A DNA stretch of 64,000 nt from Marinimicrococcus sp033875255 (GTDB taxonomy: Bacteria > Pseudomonadota > Alphaproteobacteria > Geminicoccales > Geminicoccaceae), in contig JAWZSN010000014.1 of NCBI GenBank assembly GCA_033875255.1, positions 1 through 64,000 of the forward strand, read 5' to 3'. The notes beneath the pieces are model-generated. The model was not told the origin of the DNA. It made no database searches and was given only the letters and a program-made list of their open reading frames with translations. A program made the translations under genes and the position numbers. Below are positions 24,417-36,654 of this stretch, piece after piece; position 1 is the stretch's first letter; the number at the start of each line of letters is the position of its first letter.

Positions 24417-24420
24417 CGCC

Positions 24421-25401
24421 ATGGCCGATGTCACCGTCATCGGTGCCGGCGTGGCGGGGCTGTGGGCGGCCCACGAGCTGGCCCGGCGGGGAATCGTGCC
24501 CCGGCTGGTGGACCGCGCCGGCGGGCCCGGGCCGCACGGCTGCTCGTGGTGGGCCGGCGGCATGCTGGCGCCCTTCTGCGAGGCGGCGGTGGCGGATCCG
24601 CTGGTGGCCAGCCATGGCCGTGCCGCCGCGCAGGCATGGGCCGGAGTGACCGAGGTGGCCCGCCGCGGCACGCTGGTGGTCACGATGGAGCGCGACCGGG
24701 GGGAGCTCGAGCTTTTCGCCCGGCGCAGCACCGGCCACCGCCGGCTCGACGGCGCGGCCCTGCGCGAGCTCGAGCCCGACCTCGCCCGCTCGGGGCGGCA
24801 GGCGCTGCTCTTCGCGGAGGAGGCGCATCTCGACCCGCGCCGCGCGCTGGCCGGCCTGCTGGCCGCCCTGTCGGCGCGCGGCGTGGAGGTGGAGCGTGCC
24901 GCGATCGGGCCGGGCGACGTGACGGGCCCGGTGATCGACTGCCGGGGCCTGGCGGCGCGCGACGAGCTTGCCGGCCTGCGCGGGGTGCGCGGCGAGATGG
25001 CGGTGCTGCGCAGCGCCGAGATCGCGCTGTCCCGGCCGGTCCGCCTGCTGCACCCGCGCCATCCCCTCTACATCGTGCCCCGCGGTGACGGGCTGTTCAT
25101 GCTCGGCGCCACCCAGATCGAGAGCGCCGATCCGCGCCGGATCACCGCACGGGCGGTGCTGGAGCTGCTCTCGGCGGCCTATGCGCTCGACCTGCGCTTC
25201 GCCGAGGCGGAGCTGGTGGAGACCGGCGCCGAGCTGCGCCCGGCCTTCGCCGACAACGTTCCGCGGGTGATCCGCCGCGGGCGGGTGCTGCATCTCAACG
25301 GGCTGTTCCGCCACGGCTACCTGATGGCCCCGGCGCTGGCCGGGCAGGCCGCGGATTTCCTTGAGACCGGCAAGAAGGGGGAGCTGTTCCATGAAGAATG
25401 A
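24421..25401 (+). CDS. thiO: Glycine oxidase ThiO (FAD-dependent)
   Basis: A 326-aa flavoprotein of the DAO family. The N-terminal ADP-binding motif is VTVIGAGVAGLWAAHELARRG; CSWWAGGMLAPFCEA is the ThiO flavin-contact region; the C-terminus GLFRHGYLMAPALAGQAADF closes the FAD site. It oxidises glycine to dehydroglycine for thiazole formation in aerobic bacteria. The ATG at 24421 lacks its own good ribosome site and probably relies on coupling to the frame ending at 24416. It overlaps thiS by 11 bp and stands under the TPP riboswitch. Confidence 0.92.
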   Translation: MADVTVIGAGVAGLWAAHELARRGIVPRLVDRAGGPGPHGCSWWAGGMLAPFCEAAVADPLVASHGRAAAQAWAGVTEVARRGTLVVTMERDRGELELFARRSTGHRRLDGAALRELEPDLARSGRQALLFAEEAHLDPRRALAGLLAALSARGVEVERAAIGPGDVTGPVIDCRGLAARDELAGLRGVRGEMAVLRSAEIALSRPVRLLHPRHPLYIVPRGDGLFMLGATQIESADPRRITARAVLELLSAAYALDLRFAEAELVETGAELRPAFADNVPRVIRRGRVLHLNGLFRHGYLMAPALAGQAADFLETGKKGELFHEE

Positions 25402-25663
25402 CCTCACCGACGGCGGAGCCGTCACGAGTGCCGCCGCGATCGGCACCGGGGACGGGACCGGGGGCCTGCCGATCGAGGTGAACGGCGAGCCCCGCCGGGT
25501 GGCGGCCGGCACGGTGGCCGGGGCGCTGGAGGAGCTGGGCTGGGGCACGGCCAGGGTGGCGACCGCGCTCAATGGCGAGTTCGTCCCTGCCGCGGCGCGC
25601 GCCGGGCGGGCCCTGGCCCGGGGCGACCGGCTGGAGGTGCTGGCCCCGATGCAGGGCGGCTAG
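25391..25663 (+). CDS. thiS: Sulfur carrier protein ThiS with N-terminal extension
   Basis: The C-terminal 65 residues are a ThiS ubiquitin-like fold: PIEVNGEPRRVAAGTVAGAL, VATALNGEFVPAAARAG, DRLEVLAPMQGG with the required terminal Gly-Gly that is adenylated and converted to thiocarboxylate. About 25 unconserved Gly/Thr-rich residues precede it, more than usual for a 65-70-aa protein. The ATG at 25391 has GGGGGAG eight bases upstream and overlaps thiO, so the extension is probably translated. It donates sulfur to ThiG. Confidence 0.9.
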   Translation: MKNDLTDGGAVTSAAAIGTGDGTGGLPIEVNGEPRRVAAGTVAGALEELGWGTARVATALNGEFVPAAARAGRALARGDRLEVLAPMQGG

Positions 25664-25665
25664 CG

Positions 25666-26427
25666 ATGCGCAGCTTCTACGGGCAGCAGCTCGACAGCCC
25701 GCTGATGCTGGGCACCGCGCAATATCCCTCGCCGGCCGTGATGGAGGCCGCGTTTCGCGCCTCGGGCGCCTCCGTGGCGACCGTGTCGCTGCGCCGCGAG
25801 CAGGGCGGCGGGCAGGCCTTCTGGGACATCGTCCGGCGGCTGGGCGTGCGCGTGCTGCCCAACACGGCGGGCTGCCACGGCGCCCGCGAGGCGATCACCA
25901 CCGCCCGCATGGCCCGCGAGCTGTTCCGGACCGACTGGATCAAGCTCGAGGTGATCGGGGACGACGACACCCTCCAGCCCGACCCGTTCGGGCTGGTGGA
26001 GGCCGCCGAGGTGCTCGCCGGCGAGGGGTTCCAGGTCTTTCCCTACACCACCGAGGACCTGGTGCTGGCCCGCCGCCTGGTGGATGCCGGCTGCCGGGTG
26101 CTGATGCCCTGGGGCGCGCCCATCGGCTCCGGCCTCGGCCTCAACAATCCCTACGGGCTGCGGGCGCTGCGCGCGGCCTTCCCCGACATCCCGCTGGTGG
26201 TGGATGCCGGGCTGGGCCTGCCGAACCATGCCGCCCGGGCGATGGAGCTGGGCTTCGACGCGGTGCTGCTGAACACCGCCGTAGCCCAGGCGGGCGATCC
26301 GGTGGCGATGGCCGAGGCCTTCGCGCTCGCCGCCCGCGCCGGCGCCCTGGCGGCGCGCGCCGACCCGATGGCGCCGCGCGACATGGCCGTCCCCTCCACT
26401 CCCGTGATCGGCAAGGCATGGCTGTGA
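25666..26427 (+). CDS. thiG: Thiazole synthase ThiG
   Basis: A 253-aa TIM barrel of normal length. It contains the Schiff-base lysine in TDWIKLEVIGDDDTLQPD, the word LPNTAGCHGAREA, VLMPWGAPIGSGLGLNNPY and VDAGLGLPNHAARAMELGFD. It builds the thiazole ring from deoxyxylulose phosphate, dehydroglycine and ThiS thiocarboxylate. It begins two bases after the thiS stop and overlaps thiE by 10 bp, so the three genes are tightly coupled. Confidence 0.96.
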   Translation: MRSFYGQQLDSPLMLGTAQYPSPAVMEAAFRASGASVATVSLRREQGGGQAFWDIVRRLGVRVLPNTAGCHGAREAITTARMARELFRTDWIKLEVIGDDDTLQPDPFGLVEAAEVLAGEGFQVFPYTTEDLVLARRLVDAGCRVLMPWGAPIGSGLGLNNPYGLRALRAAFPDIPLVVDAGLGLPNHAARAMELGFDAVLLNTAVAQAGDPVAMAEAFALAARAGALAARADPMAPRDMAVPSTPVIGKAWL

Positions 26428-27020
26428 TCCTGCCCCGTTTCTACCCGATCCTCGACAGCGCCGCCTGGCTCGCCCGGGCGTTGCCGCTGGGGGTGAGGCT
26501 GGCGCAGCTGCGGATCAAGTCCCCGGACGAGGCCGTGCTGCGCCGGGAGATCCGCGCCGGGCTGGCGCTGGCCCGCCGGCACGGGGCGGCGCTGGTGGTC
26601 AACGACCACTGGCGGATCGCCATCGAGGAAGGTGCCCGCTGGCTGCATCTGGGGCAGGAGGACCTGGACAGTGCCGATCTGCCCGCCATCCGCCGCGCCG
26701 GGCTCGAGCTCGGCATCTCGACCCACGACCATGCCGAGCTCGACCGCGCGCTGGCGTTCTCCCCCGGCTATGTGGCACTGGGGCCGGTCCATCCGACGAT
26801 CCTCAAGCCGATGCGGTGGGCCCCGCAGGGGCTGGAGCGGGTGCGCGAATGGAAGCGGCTGGCGGGGCACACGCCGCTCTGCGCCATCGGCGGGATGAGC
26901 GTGGAGCGCGCCCCCGCGGCCTTCGCGGCGGGAGCGGACATGGTGGCCGCGGCCACCGACGTCACGCTCCACCCCGACCCCGAGGCGCGGATGCGCCGCT
27001 GGCTGGAGGTCTGCGGATGA
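26418..27020 (+). CDS. thiE: Thiamine phosphate synthase ThiE
   Basis: A 200-aa TIM barrel. Substrate motifs are LAQLRIKSPDE (in place of the usual QxRxK), VVNDHWRIAIEEGARWLHLGQ in outline, GISTHDHAEL, YVALGPVHPTILK, and CAIGGMSVERAP with the terminal ADMVAAATDV phosphate site. It joins the pyrimidine and thiazole halves of thiamine phosphate. The ATG at 26418 overlaps thiG. The stop overlaps thiF in ATGA. No thiC or thiD for the pyrimidine branch occurs in this window. Confidence 0.93.
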   Translation: MAVILPRFYPILDSAAWLARALPLGVRLAQLRIKSPDEAVLRREIRAGLALARRHGAALVVNDHWRIAIEEGARWLHLGQEDLDSADLPAIRRAGLELGISTHDHAELDRALAFSPGYVALGPVHPTILKPMRWAPQGLERVREWKRLAGHTPLCAIGGMSVERAPAAFAAGADMVAAATDVTLHPDPEARMRRWLEVCG

Positions 27021-27982
27021 GCCGCTACGCGCGCCAGATGGTGCTGCCCGAGGTGGGCGAGCGGGGCCAGGCGCGGCTGGCCCGGGCCAGCGTTCTGGTG
27101 GTGGGCGCGGGCGGGCTGGGCGTGCCGGTGCTGCAATACCTGGCAGGCGCCGGCGTGGGCCGGATCACTTTGGTGGACGGCGACCGGGTGGAGGAGACCA
27201 ACCTGCACCGCCAGCCGCTCTACAGGATGGACCAGATCGGCCGCCCCAAGGTCGAGGCGGCGGCGGAATCGCTGGCCGCGCTCAATCCGGAGGTGACCGT
27301 GACGGCGCTGGCCGACTGGCTCGACCCGCTCAACGCGCCCGGACTGACGGCGGCGGCCGATCTGGTCCTCGACTGCGCCGACACCTTCGCTGTCAGCCTC
27401 ACCCTCTCGGATTCCTGCATGGCTGCGGGCAGGCCGCTGGTCTCGGCCTCGGCACTGGGGCTGACGGGTTATGCCGGCGGGTTCTGCGGCCCGGCGCCGA
27501 GCCTGCGCGCGGTCTTTCCCGACCTGCCCGAGCGCGCTGCCACCTGCGCCACGGCCGGGGTGCTGGGGCCGGTGGTAGCGATGATGGGCACGCTCCAGGC
27601 GCAAATGGCGCTGGCGGTGCTGCTGGGGCTGGAGCCCTCGCCGCTGGGCCGGCTGGTGAGCCTCGACGCGGCACGCGGCCGGTTCGGCGGATTCCGCTTC
27701 GACGGCGCCCCGGAACCCCTTGCACCCCTGCCCCTCATCGCCGCCGGCCAGATCGCCGGGGACGATCTGGTGATCGACCTGCGCAGCGAGGCCCCGCTGC
27801 CGGTCACCGCCGGGGCGCTGCGGCTGGACGTGCAGGACGCCCTCCGCTTCACGCCGCCGCCGGATACCGCGCGGGTGGTGCTGGCCTGCCGCACCGGCCT
27901 GCGCGCGCACCATGCGGGAACCTCCCTGCAGGAGCGCTGGCCGGGTCCCATCGCGCTGCTCGCCGTGCCTCCTGGCAGGTGA
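27017..27982 (+). CDS. thiF: ThiF/MoeB-family adenylyltransferase with C-terminal rhodanese domain
   Basis: A 321-aa E1-like protein. Residues 1-235: MSRYARQMVLPEVGERGQAR, ATP loop VLVVGAGGLGVPVLQYLAGAG, metal/ATP residues in LVDGDRVEETNLHRQPLY, and the DCADTF loop. Residues 250-321: a rhodanese-like domain with VIDLRSE and the active-site loop VVLACRTGLRAHHAG (Cys). It activates the ThiS C-terminus and probably also delivers sulfur itself. The zinc Cys pairs of MoeB are not evident. Position as last gene of the thi operon supports ThiF over MoeB. Confidence 0.88.
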   Translation: MSRYARQMVLPEVGERGQARLARASVLVVGAGGLGVPVLQYLAGAGVGRITLVDGDRVEETNLHRQPLYRMDQIGRPKVEAAAESLAALNPEVTVTALADWLDPLNAPGLTAAADLVLDCADTFAVSLTLSDSCMAAGRPLVSASALGLTGYAGGFCGPAPSLRAVFPDLPERAATCATAGVLGPVVAMMGTLQAQMALAVLLGLEPSPLGRLVSLDAARGRFGGFRFDGAPEPLAPLPLIAAGQIAGDDLVIDLRSEAPLPVTAGALRLDVQDALRFTPPPDTARVVLACRTGLRAHHAGTSLQERWPGPIALLAVPPGR

Positions 27983-28049
27983 GAAGCCGGCACCGGACGA
28001 GGAGCCGGCGGCGCAGTGGGAGTCTCCGGCCGGCTAGTGCGTCCTGCCC

Positions 28050-28472
28050 TCACCCCCCGTCGCCGGCGAGGGCCCGCAGGGCGCCGACGAGCAGCTGGCG
28101 GGGGGCCGGCTTGACCAGCAGCGGCACGCCCTCGAAGCGCTCACGCAGATGCGGCGGCAGGCCGCGCCCGGTATGGAACAGGAAGGGAACCCGCCGCTCG
28201 GCCATGCGCAGGGCGACCGGCTCGGCGCCGTGATCGCCCAGATCGACGTCGAGCACCGCCATGTCGATCTTCTGCGCCTCGAGCAGCGCCAGCGCCTCCT
28301 CCGCCCGGTAGGCCGGCCCCACCACCCGGGCGCCTGCAGCCTCCAGCATCTCGCAAAGATCGAGCGCTATAAGGAACTCGTCCTCGACCAGAAGAATTGA
28401 TAAGCCGGCAAGCGGCGCAGTGCCGGCAGCATCGCCGGCCTCCCCGTTGGTGACGTCTGCGGCGGCTTTCAC
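28050..28472 (-). CDS. Single-domain response regulator (CheY-like)
   Basis: A 140-aa receiver with no output domain. SILLVEDEFLIALDLCEMLEA gives the acidic pair (in outline), MAVLDVDLGDHG holds the phosphoryl-accepting Asp, HTGRGLP the Thr switch residue, and PLLVKPAPRQLLVGALRAL the conserved Lys. The alignment pattern (VEDEFLIA, LDVDLG) is that of receivers paired with HWE kinases in alphaproteobacteria. It is divergent from the CheB/CheR/HWE kinase 108 bp away, its most likely phosphate donor. Confidence 0.9.
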   Translation of the reverse strand: MKAAADVTNGEAGDAAGTAPLAGLSILLVEDEFLIALDLCEMLEAAGARVVGPAYRAEEALALLEAQKIDMAVLDVDLGDHGAEPVALRMAERRVPFLFHTGRGLPPHLRERFEGVPLLVKPAPRQLLVGALRALAGDGG

Positions 28473-28579
28473 GATGCGTGGCGCTGTCCGGAGAGTTCAA
28501 AGGGCCATCCCGGCTCGCTAACGGAAGAGGCGGGGCAAGGTTCCCGGGGCCGCGCGGAACAACGGGTCGCGAACGACAG

Positions 28580-32134
<3,555 letters not shown>

Positions 32135-32176
32135 GCGGGAATCGTCCGGGACCGGCTCCAGGAAGGAGGCACGTTC

Positions 32177-32503
32177 ATGCCCGCCTACATCATCGCCGAG
32201 ATCGAGGTGACCGATCCCGAGACCTATGCCGGCTACCGGGCCCGCACCCCGGAGGCGATCGCCCGGCACGGCGGCCGTTTCCTGGTGCGCGGCGGTGCGG
32301 TCCTGCCCATGGAAGGCGCGCCGCCCGCGGGCCGCGTGGTGATGATCGAGTTCGCCGACATGGAGGCTGCCCGGCGCTTCTACGGCTCGCCCGACTACCA
32401 GGCGATCCTGCCGTTGCGCCGGGCAGCCTCGAGGGGCCGGCTGTTCATCGTCGAGGGGGTGGCGCCCCAGGACCGGCCGGAAGAGGGTCGTCCGGGTTCC
32501 TAG
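32177..32503 (+). CDS. DUF1330 domain protein
   Basis: A 108-aa dimeric alpha/beta-barrel (ferredoxin-like) protein: MPAYIIAEIEVTDPETYAGY, RGGAVLPMEG, VVMIEFADMEAARRFYGSPD and YQAILPLR are the typical DUF1330 blocks. No enzymatic role is established for the family. AGGAGG lies eight bases upstream. The last 59 bp overlap, tail to tail, the 3' end of the hybrid kinase on the other strand. Confidence 0.88.
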   Translation: MPAYIIAEIEVTDPETYAGYRARTPEAIARHGGRFLVRGGAVLPMEGAPPAGRVVMIEFADMEAARRFYGSPDYQAILPLRRAASRGRLFIVEGVAPQDRPEEGRPGS

Positions 32504-35500
32504 GGGCGGGCCCAGCCGGGAGCGCCGGAGGTCGGGAGCGGGGCGGCGGACAGGCTTCGGGCAGCATGAGGGCCCGCAGCGGCACGCTGATGCGGCAGAC
32601 CAGCCCGTCCTGCCGCCAGTCCAGCTCGACCCGGCCGCCATGCTGGTGGGCCACCGCCCGGGTCAGGAGCCGGGTCCCAAAGCCGCGTCGCTCCGGCCGG
32701 GCCACCGGCGGGCCGCCGCTCTCCTGCCAGAGGAGGAGCAGACCGCCCTCCTCCTCGCTCACCCGCACGCCGATCCGCCCCTCCTGCCGGGAGAGCGCGC
32801 CATACTTGGCGGCGTTGGTGGCGAGCTCGTGAAAGCCGAGCGCCAGGTCCTGGGCCAGCGCCGGCGGCAGGATCCGGTCGGCCCCCTCCAGCACCAGCCG
32901 TTCCGCCTTGCCCTGATGCGGCCCCAGCACGCGCTCGAGAAGATCGCGGAGCGCCGCCCCCTGCCAGGCAGTGGCGCTCAAAAGATCGTGCGCCGCCGCC
33001 AGCGCCTGCAGCCTTCCGTCGAAGGCCTCCAGATAGGCCTCGATGCCGGCCGCCCCGGCAGCGCTCTGCCGGGCCAGGGCCTGGACCACGGCGAGGCTGT
33101 TCTTGACCCGGTGGCTGAGCTCGCCCAGCAGGAGCGTCTGCTTCTCCTCCCAGCGCCGGCGCTCGTCGATGTCGAGCACCGAGCCGACATAGCCCAGGAA
33201 GACGCCGTCGGCGGCGAAGCGCGGGGCGGCGGTGTCGCTGACCCAGCGCCACACGCCGTCGTGACGACGCAGCCGGTAGCGGATCTCGAAGTCACGGCTC
33301 TGGGCGTTGGCCGCCAGGAAGACGGCCTCGGCGGTCGGTCTGTCCTCGGGATGGACGCAGTCCAGCCAGCCCAGCCCCATGCTCTCGGCGAAGGGCTGGC
33401 CGGTGAAATCGCCCCAGCGGCGGTTGATGTAGGTGCAGCTCCCGTCCGGCTCGCTCACCCAGATCATCGCCGGGGTGTGGTCGGCGATGTTGCGGAAGCG
33501 CTCCTCGCTCTCGCGCAGCGCCTGCTCGGCCAGACGCTCGACGGTCCGGTCACGGAGGATCTTGAGGAAGCCCGCCGGGGTTCCCCCGTCGCCCAGCCTC
33601 ATCAGCCGGCCGCTGGCCCAGAACCGGCTGCCGTCCCGGCGCACGTGCCAGCGCTCGTCGGCGGCCGCGCCCTCGGCCAAAGCGCGGCGCATCTCCTTTC
33701 CCGGGACACCGGCGGCGCGGTCCTCGGGCGTGAACAGCAGGTCGCCGGGCCGCCCGAGAATCTTCTCCTCCTGCCACCCCAGCAGGCGCTCGGCACCGCT
33801 GTTCCAGTCGGTCACCCGCCCCTCCCGGTCGAGGGCGATGATGGCGTATTCGGTGGCGCTGTCGAAGATCAGCCGCAGCCGCTCCTCGCGCGCGCGGACC
33901 TCGGCCACGGCCTCGCGCCGCAGCCCCGCCAGGCGCAGATGCGCCCGGACCCGGGCCAGGAGGTCGCGGGCGGTGAAGGGCTTGGTCAAATAGTCGTCGG
34001 CGCCTGCCTCGAGCCCCTCGATGCGCGGCTCCTCGCCGGCCCGGGCGGACAGCAGGATCACCGGCAGCTCGCGGGTGGCGGGATCGGCGCGCAGGGCCGC
34101 CAGCAGGCCCAGCCCGTCGAGCCCCGGCATCATCACGTCGCTGAGCACGAGGTCGGGCGGATGGCGGCGGGCCAGCTCCAGCGCTTCCCTGCCGTCCGCC
34201 GCGGTCAGCACCTCGCAGGGCCCGGCCAGCAGGCGGCGGACATAGTCGCGCATGTCGGCATTGTCGTCGGCCAGCAGCAGGCGCGGCAGCACGCCGGAAC
34301 CGGCCGGCGGCTCCCCGGCGCCCGCCTCCCTCGCGAGGGAGCCCAGGGCCTCGCCCTCACCCGGCAGCCAGCGGAGCGCCTCCTCGACGAACGCCCGGGC
34401 CCGCGCCCCGGTCCGGCCGTCGGCCGGCTGCGCCTGCAGCTGCCCGGCCGGCAGGTGGGCGCTGCCCAGCGGCAGATGAAGGGTGAAGCTGCTGCCCTCG
34501 CCCTGGCGGCTGCGGACCTCGATCTCCCCGCCATGCAGGCGCACCAGCTCGCGCACCAGGGCGAGCCCGATACCCGTTCCCTCGAAGCTCCGCCCGCGCT
34601 GGCCCTCGATCCGGTGGAAACGCTCGAAGAGCCGCGGCAGCTCGGCCTCGGGGATGCCCACACCCGTGTCGGCAACGAGAAGCTCGGCCTGCCGCCCGGC
34701 CGTCCGCAGCCGCACCGCGATGCCGCCCTCGAGCGTGAACTTGAAGGCGTTGGAGAGCAGGTTGAGGACGATCTTCTCCCACATCTCGCGGTCGACCCAG
34801 ACCGGCTCGCCCAGGGCCGGGCAGTCGACCTCGAGAGAAAGCCCGGCGCGCTCGCAGGCCGAGCGGAAGTTGCTCGCCAGCTCGGCGGTGAGCGCTGCCA
34901 GGTCGACCGGCTCGAAGGAGGCCCGCACCCGGCCCGCCTCGACCCGCGAGAAGTCGAGCAGGGTGTTGACCATCCGCAGCAGCCTGAGGCCGTTGCGGTG
35001 CGCCACCAAGAGCTCGCCGCGACGGGCCGGCAGGGCCTCGGCCGGCCCTTCCAGCGCCTCCTCGAGCGGCCCCAGCATGAGGGTGAGGGGCGTGCGGAAC
35101 TCGTGGCTGACATTGCTGAAGAACAGGGTCTTGGCACGATCCAGCTCGGCCAGGGCCTCGGCCCGCCGGCGCTCCTCCTCCGAGGCCCGGGCATTGCCTA
35201 GCGAGGTCGCGATCTGCCCGGCCACCAGACCGAAGAAGCCCTCATAGTCCGCATCGAACGCGCGCCTCGCGCTCACCCCGAGGACCAGCAGGCCGCAGGC
35301 CCGTCCCTGGGCGGGATCGGTCAGCGGCAGCACCATGGCGGAAGGCGGCGGCTCCGGCCACGGCCCGGCCGAAAGCTTCTCGAAGCGCGAGGCCAGATCC
35401 CCGACCGGCAGGCCGCGCCCCCCTTCTGCCGCCTCGAGAAGCGGCCAGACCTGCCTGGCCGCCTCGACCACCAGGGGTGCCGCCGGCGCTCCCGCCTCGA

Positions 35501-36158
35501 TGCCGGCAGCGGCCGCGAGCTGCGCCCTGCCCTCGTCCTCCAGCCGGTAGAGAAGGGCGAAGGGAATGTCCGCCCCGCTCCCCGCCAGCACCGCCATCGA
35601 GCGCCGCCCCGCCTCCTCGAGGCTGCGCGCCTCGGCCCCGGCGGCGGCGAGCTCGCGCAGGCACTCGAGGCGGCGCTCGCCGATCACCTTGCCGGTGGTC
35701 TCGGTGCAGGCGCAGAACATGCCCCCCACCCCGCCGCTCTCGTCGCGGATCGGGCTGTAGGAGAAGGTGAAGTAGACCTCCTCGGGATAGCCGTGGCGGT
35801 GCATCACCAGCATGAGATCGTCGGAGAAGGTGGCCTCGCCGTGGACTACCACCCGCTCGACCATCGGCCCGATCGTGTCCCAGATCTCCGGCCACACCTC
35901 GGGCCCCGGCCGGCCCAGCGCCCAGGGATGCTTGGCGCCCAGGATCGGCCGGTAGCCGTCATTGTAGATCTTGACGAGGGAAGGCCCCCAAAAGACGAAC
36001 ATGGGATAGCGCGAGTTGAGCAGGATGCTCACCGCGGTCCTGAGGCTCTGCGGCCAGCCGGAAGGCGGCCCGAGCGGCGAGCCCCGCCAGTCGCGGGCGC
36101 GCATCAGCGCCCCCATCTCGCCACCGCCGGCAAGAAAGTCCGCGGCGCCCTCGGCCAT
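32445..36158 (-). CDS. Hybrid histidine kinase with two kinase modules (HisKA and HWE)
   Basis: A 1237-aa soluble sensor. Order: PAS-like region (about 25-145, MFVFWGPSLVKIYNDGY), GAF domain (155-330), HisKA with SNVSHEFRTPLTLMLGPL (His near 351) and HATPase_c (NLLSNAFKFT, DTGVGIP, GTGIGLAL), a receiver (624-743, LLLADDNADMRDYV, DLVLSDVMMPG, TKPF), two PAS domains (755-1003), then a second HWE/HisKA_2 kinase (1009-1196, LGELSHRVKNSLAVVQALAR, HELATNAAKYG). No membrane segment. The ATG at 36158 starts the recognisable fold; the frame is open 44 codons further. Two complete kinase cores in one chain are uncommon. Confidence 0.9.
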   Translation of the reverse strand: MAEGAADFLAGGGEMGALMRARDWRGSPLGPPSGWPQSLRTAVSILLNSRYPMFVFWGPSLVKIYNDGYRPILGAKHPWALGRPGPEVWPEIWDTIGPMVERVVVHGEATFSDDLMLVMHRHGYPEEVYFTFSYSPIRDESGGVGGMFCACTETTGKVIGERRLECLRELAAAGAEARSLEEAGRRSMAVLAGSGADIPFALLYRLEDEGRAQLAAAAGIEAGAPAAPLVVEAARQVWPLLEAAEGGRGLPVGDLASRFEKLSAGPWPEPPPSAMVLPLTDPAQGRACGLLVLGVSARRAFDADYEGFFGLVAGQIATSLGNARASEEERRRAEALAELDRAKTLFFSNVSHEFRTPLTLMLGPLEEALEGPAEALPARRGELLVAHRNGLRLLRMVNTLLDFSRVEAGRVRASFEPVDLAALTAELASNFRSACERAGLSLEVDCPALGEPVWVDREMWEKIVLNLLSNAFKFTLEGGIAVRLRTAGRQAELLVADTGVGIPEAELPRLFERFHRIEGQRGRSFEGTGIGLALVRELVRLHGGEIEVRSRQGEGSSFTLHLPLGSAHLPAGQLQAQPADGRTGARARAFVEEALRWLPGEGEALGSLAREAGAGEPPAGSGVLPRLLLADDNADMRDYVRRLLAGPCEVLTAADGREALELARRHPPDLVLSDVMMPGLDGLGLLAALRADPATRELPVILLSARAGEEPRIEGLEAGADDYLTKPFTARDLLARVRAHLRLAGLRREAVAEVRAREERLRLIFDSATEYAIIALDREGRVTDWNSGAERLLGWQEEKILGRPGDLLFTPEDRAAGVPGKEMRRALAEGAAADERWHVRRDGSRFWASGRLMRLGDGGTPAGFLKILRDRTVERLAEQALRESEERFRNIADHTPAMIWVSEPDGSCTYINRRWGDFTGQPFAESMGLGWLDCVHPEDRPTAEAVFLAANAQSRDFEIRYRLRRHDGVWRWVSDTAAPRFAADGVFLGYVGSVLDIDERRRWEEKQTLLLGELSHRVKNSLAVVQALARQSAAGAAGIEAYLEAFDGRLQALAAAHDLLSATAWQGAALRDLLERVLGPHQGKAERLVLEGADRILPPALAQDLALGFHELATNAAKYGALSRQEGRIGVRVSEEEGGLLLLWQESGGPPVARPERRGFGTRLLTRAVAHQHGGRVELDWRQDGLVCRISVPLRALMLPEACPPPRSRPPALPAGPAPRNPDDPLPAGPGAPPPRR

Positions 36159-36378
36159 GCCGTGCAAGATGCCTTTCCGCTCCTTGTCCCGTGCGCCGGG
36201 TCCCGCGCGCCGGGGTCCCGCGCGCCGGCAGGGTTGGCCCATGTGGCGCAGCCTACCCAAATCGCCGGCACCGGCAAGCGGGAGCGGCATGCGCCGGGGC
36301 GCGTGGGAGCCCTTCGGGGGCCCACGGCGTTTCCCGGCGAGGGGTCCGGCAGACCCGTCGTGGAAGAGGAGGACACGA

Positions 36379-36642
36379 ATGAGCTACACGCTTTTCTTCG
36401 ACCGTGGCGGCGAGTCCGCCCAGGAACGTTTCGAGACCCTGGAAGCGGCGGTGGCCTTCGCCGCCGACGGCCTCGCCTCCGGCCTTCTCGACGACGGCAG
36501 GGTGACCGCTCCCGACGGCAGCGAGGCCCTGGCCGGGCCTGCCCTGCGCGCGGCCGCCGAGCGCCACCGCCGCGCCCTCGAGGAGGCCCGCGCCCATCCC
36601 CCGGTAGGCGATCTCGCCAGCAAGCCCTCGGGCCGGCCGTGA
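36379..36642 (+). CDS. Small conserved hypothetical protein, 87 aa
   Basis: Begins MSYTLFFDRGGESAQERFET and contains a helix EAAVAFAADGLASGLL and a second helix ALRAAAERHRRALEEARAH. GAGGAGG lies five bases before the ATG at 36379. I do not recognise a family. It is divergent from the hybrid kinase and convergent with the PHB esterase (12 bp between stops). Confidence 0.6.
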   Translation: MSYTLFFDRGGESAQERFETLEAAVAFAADGLASGLLDDGRVTAPDGSEALAGPALRAAAERHRRALEEARAHPPVGDLASKPSGRP

Positions 36643-36654
36643 GCGGCGGGGGCG

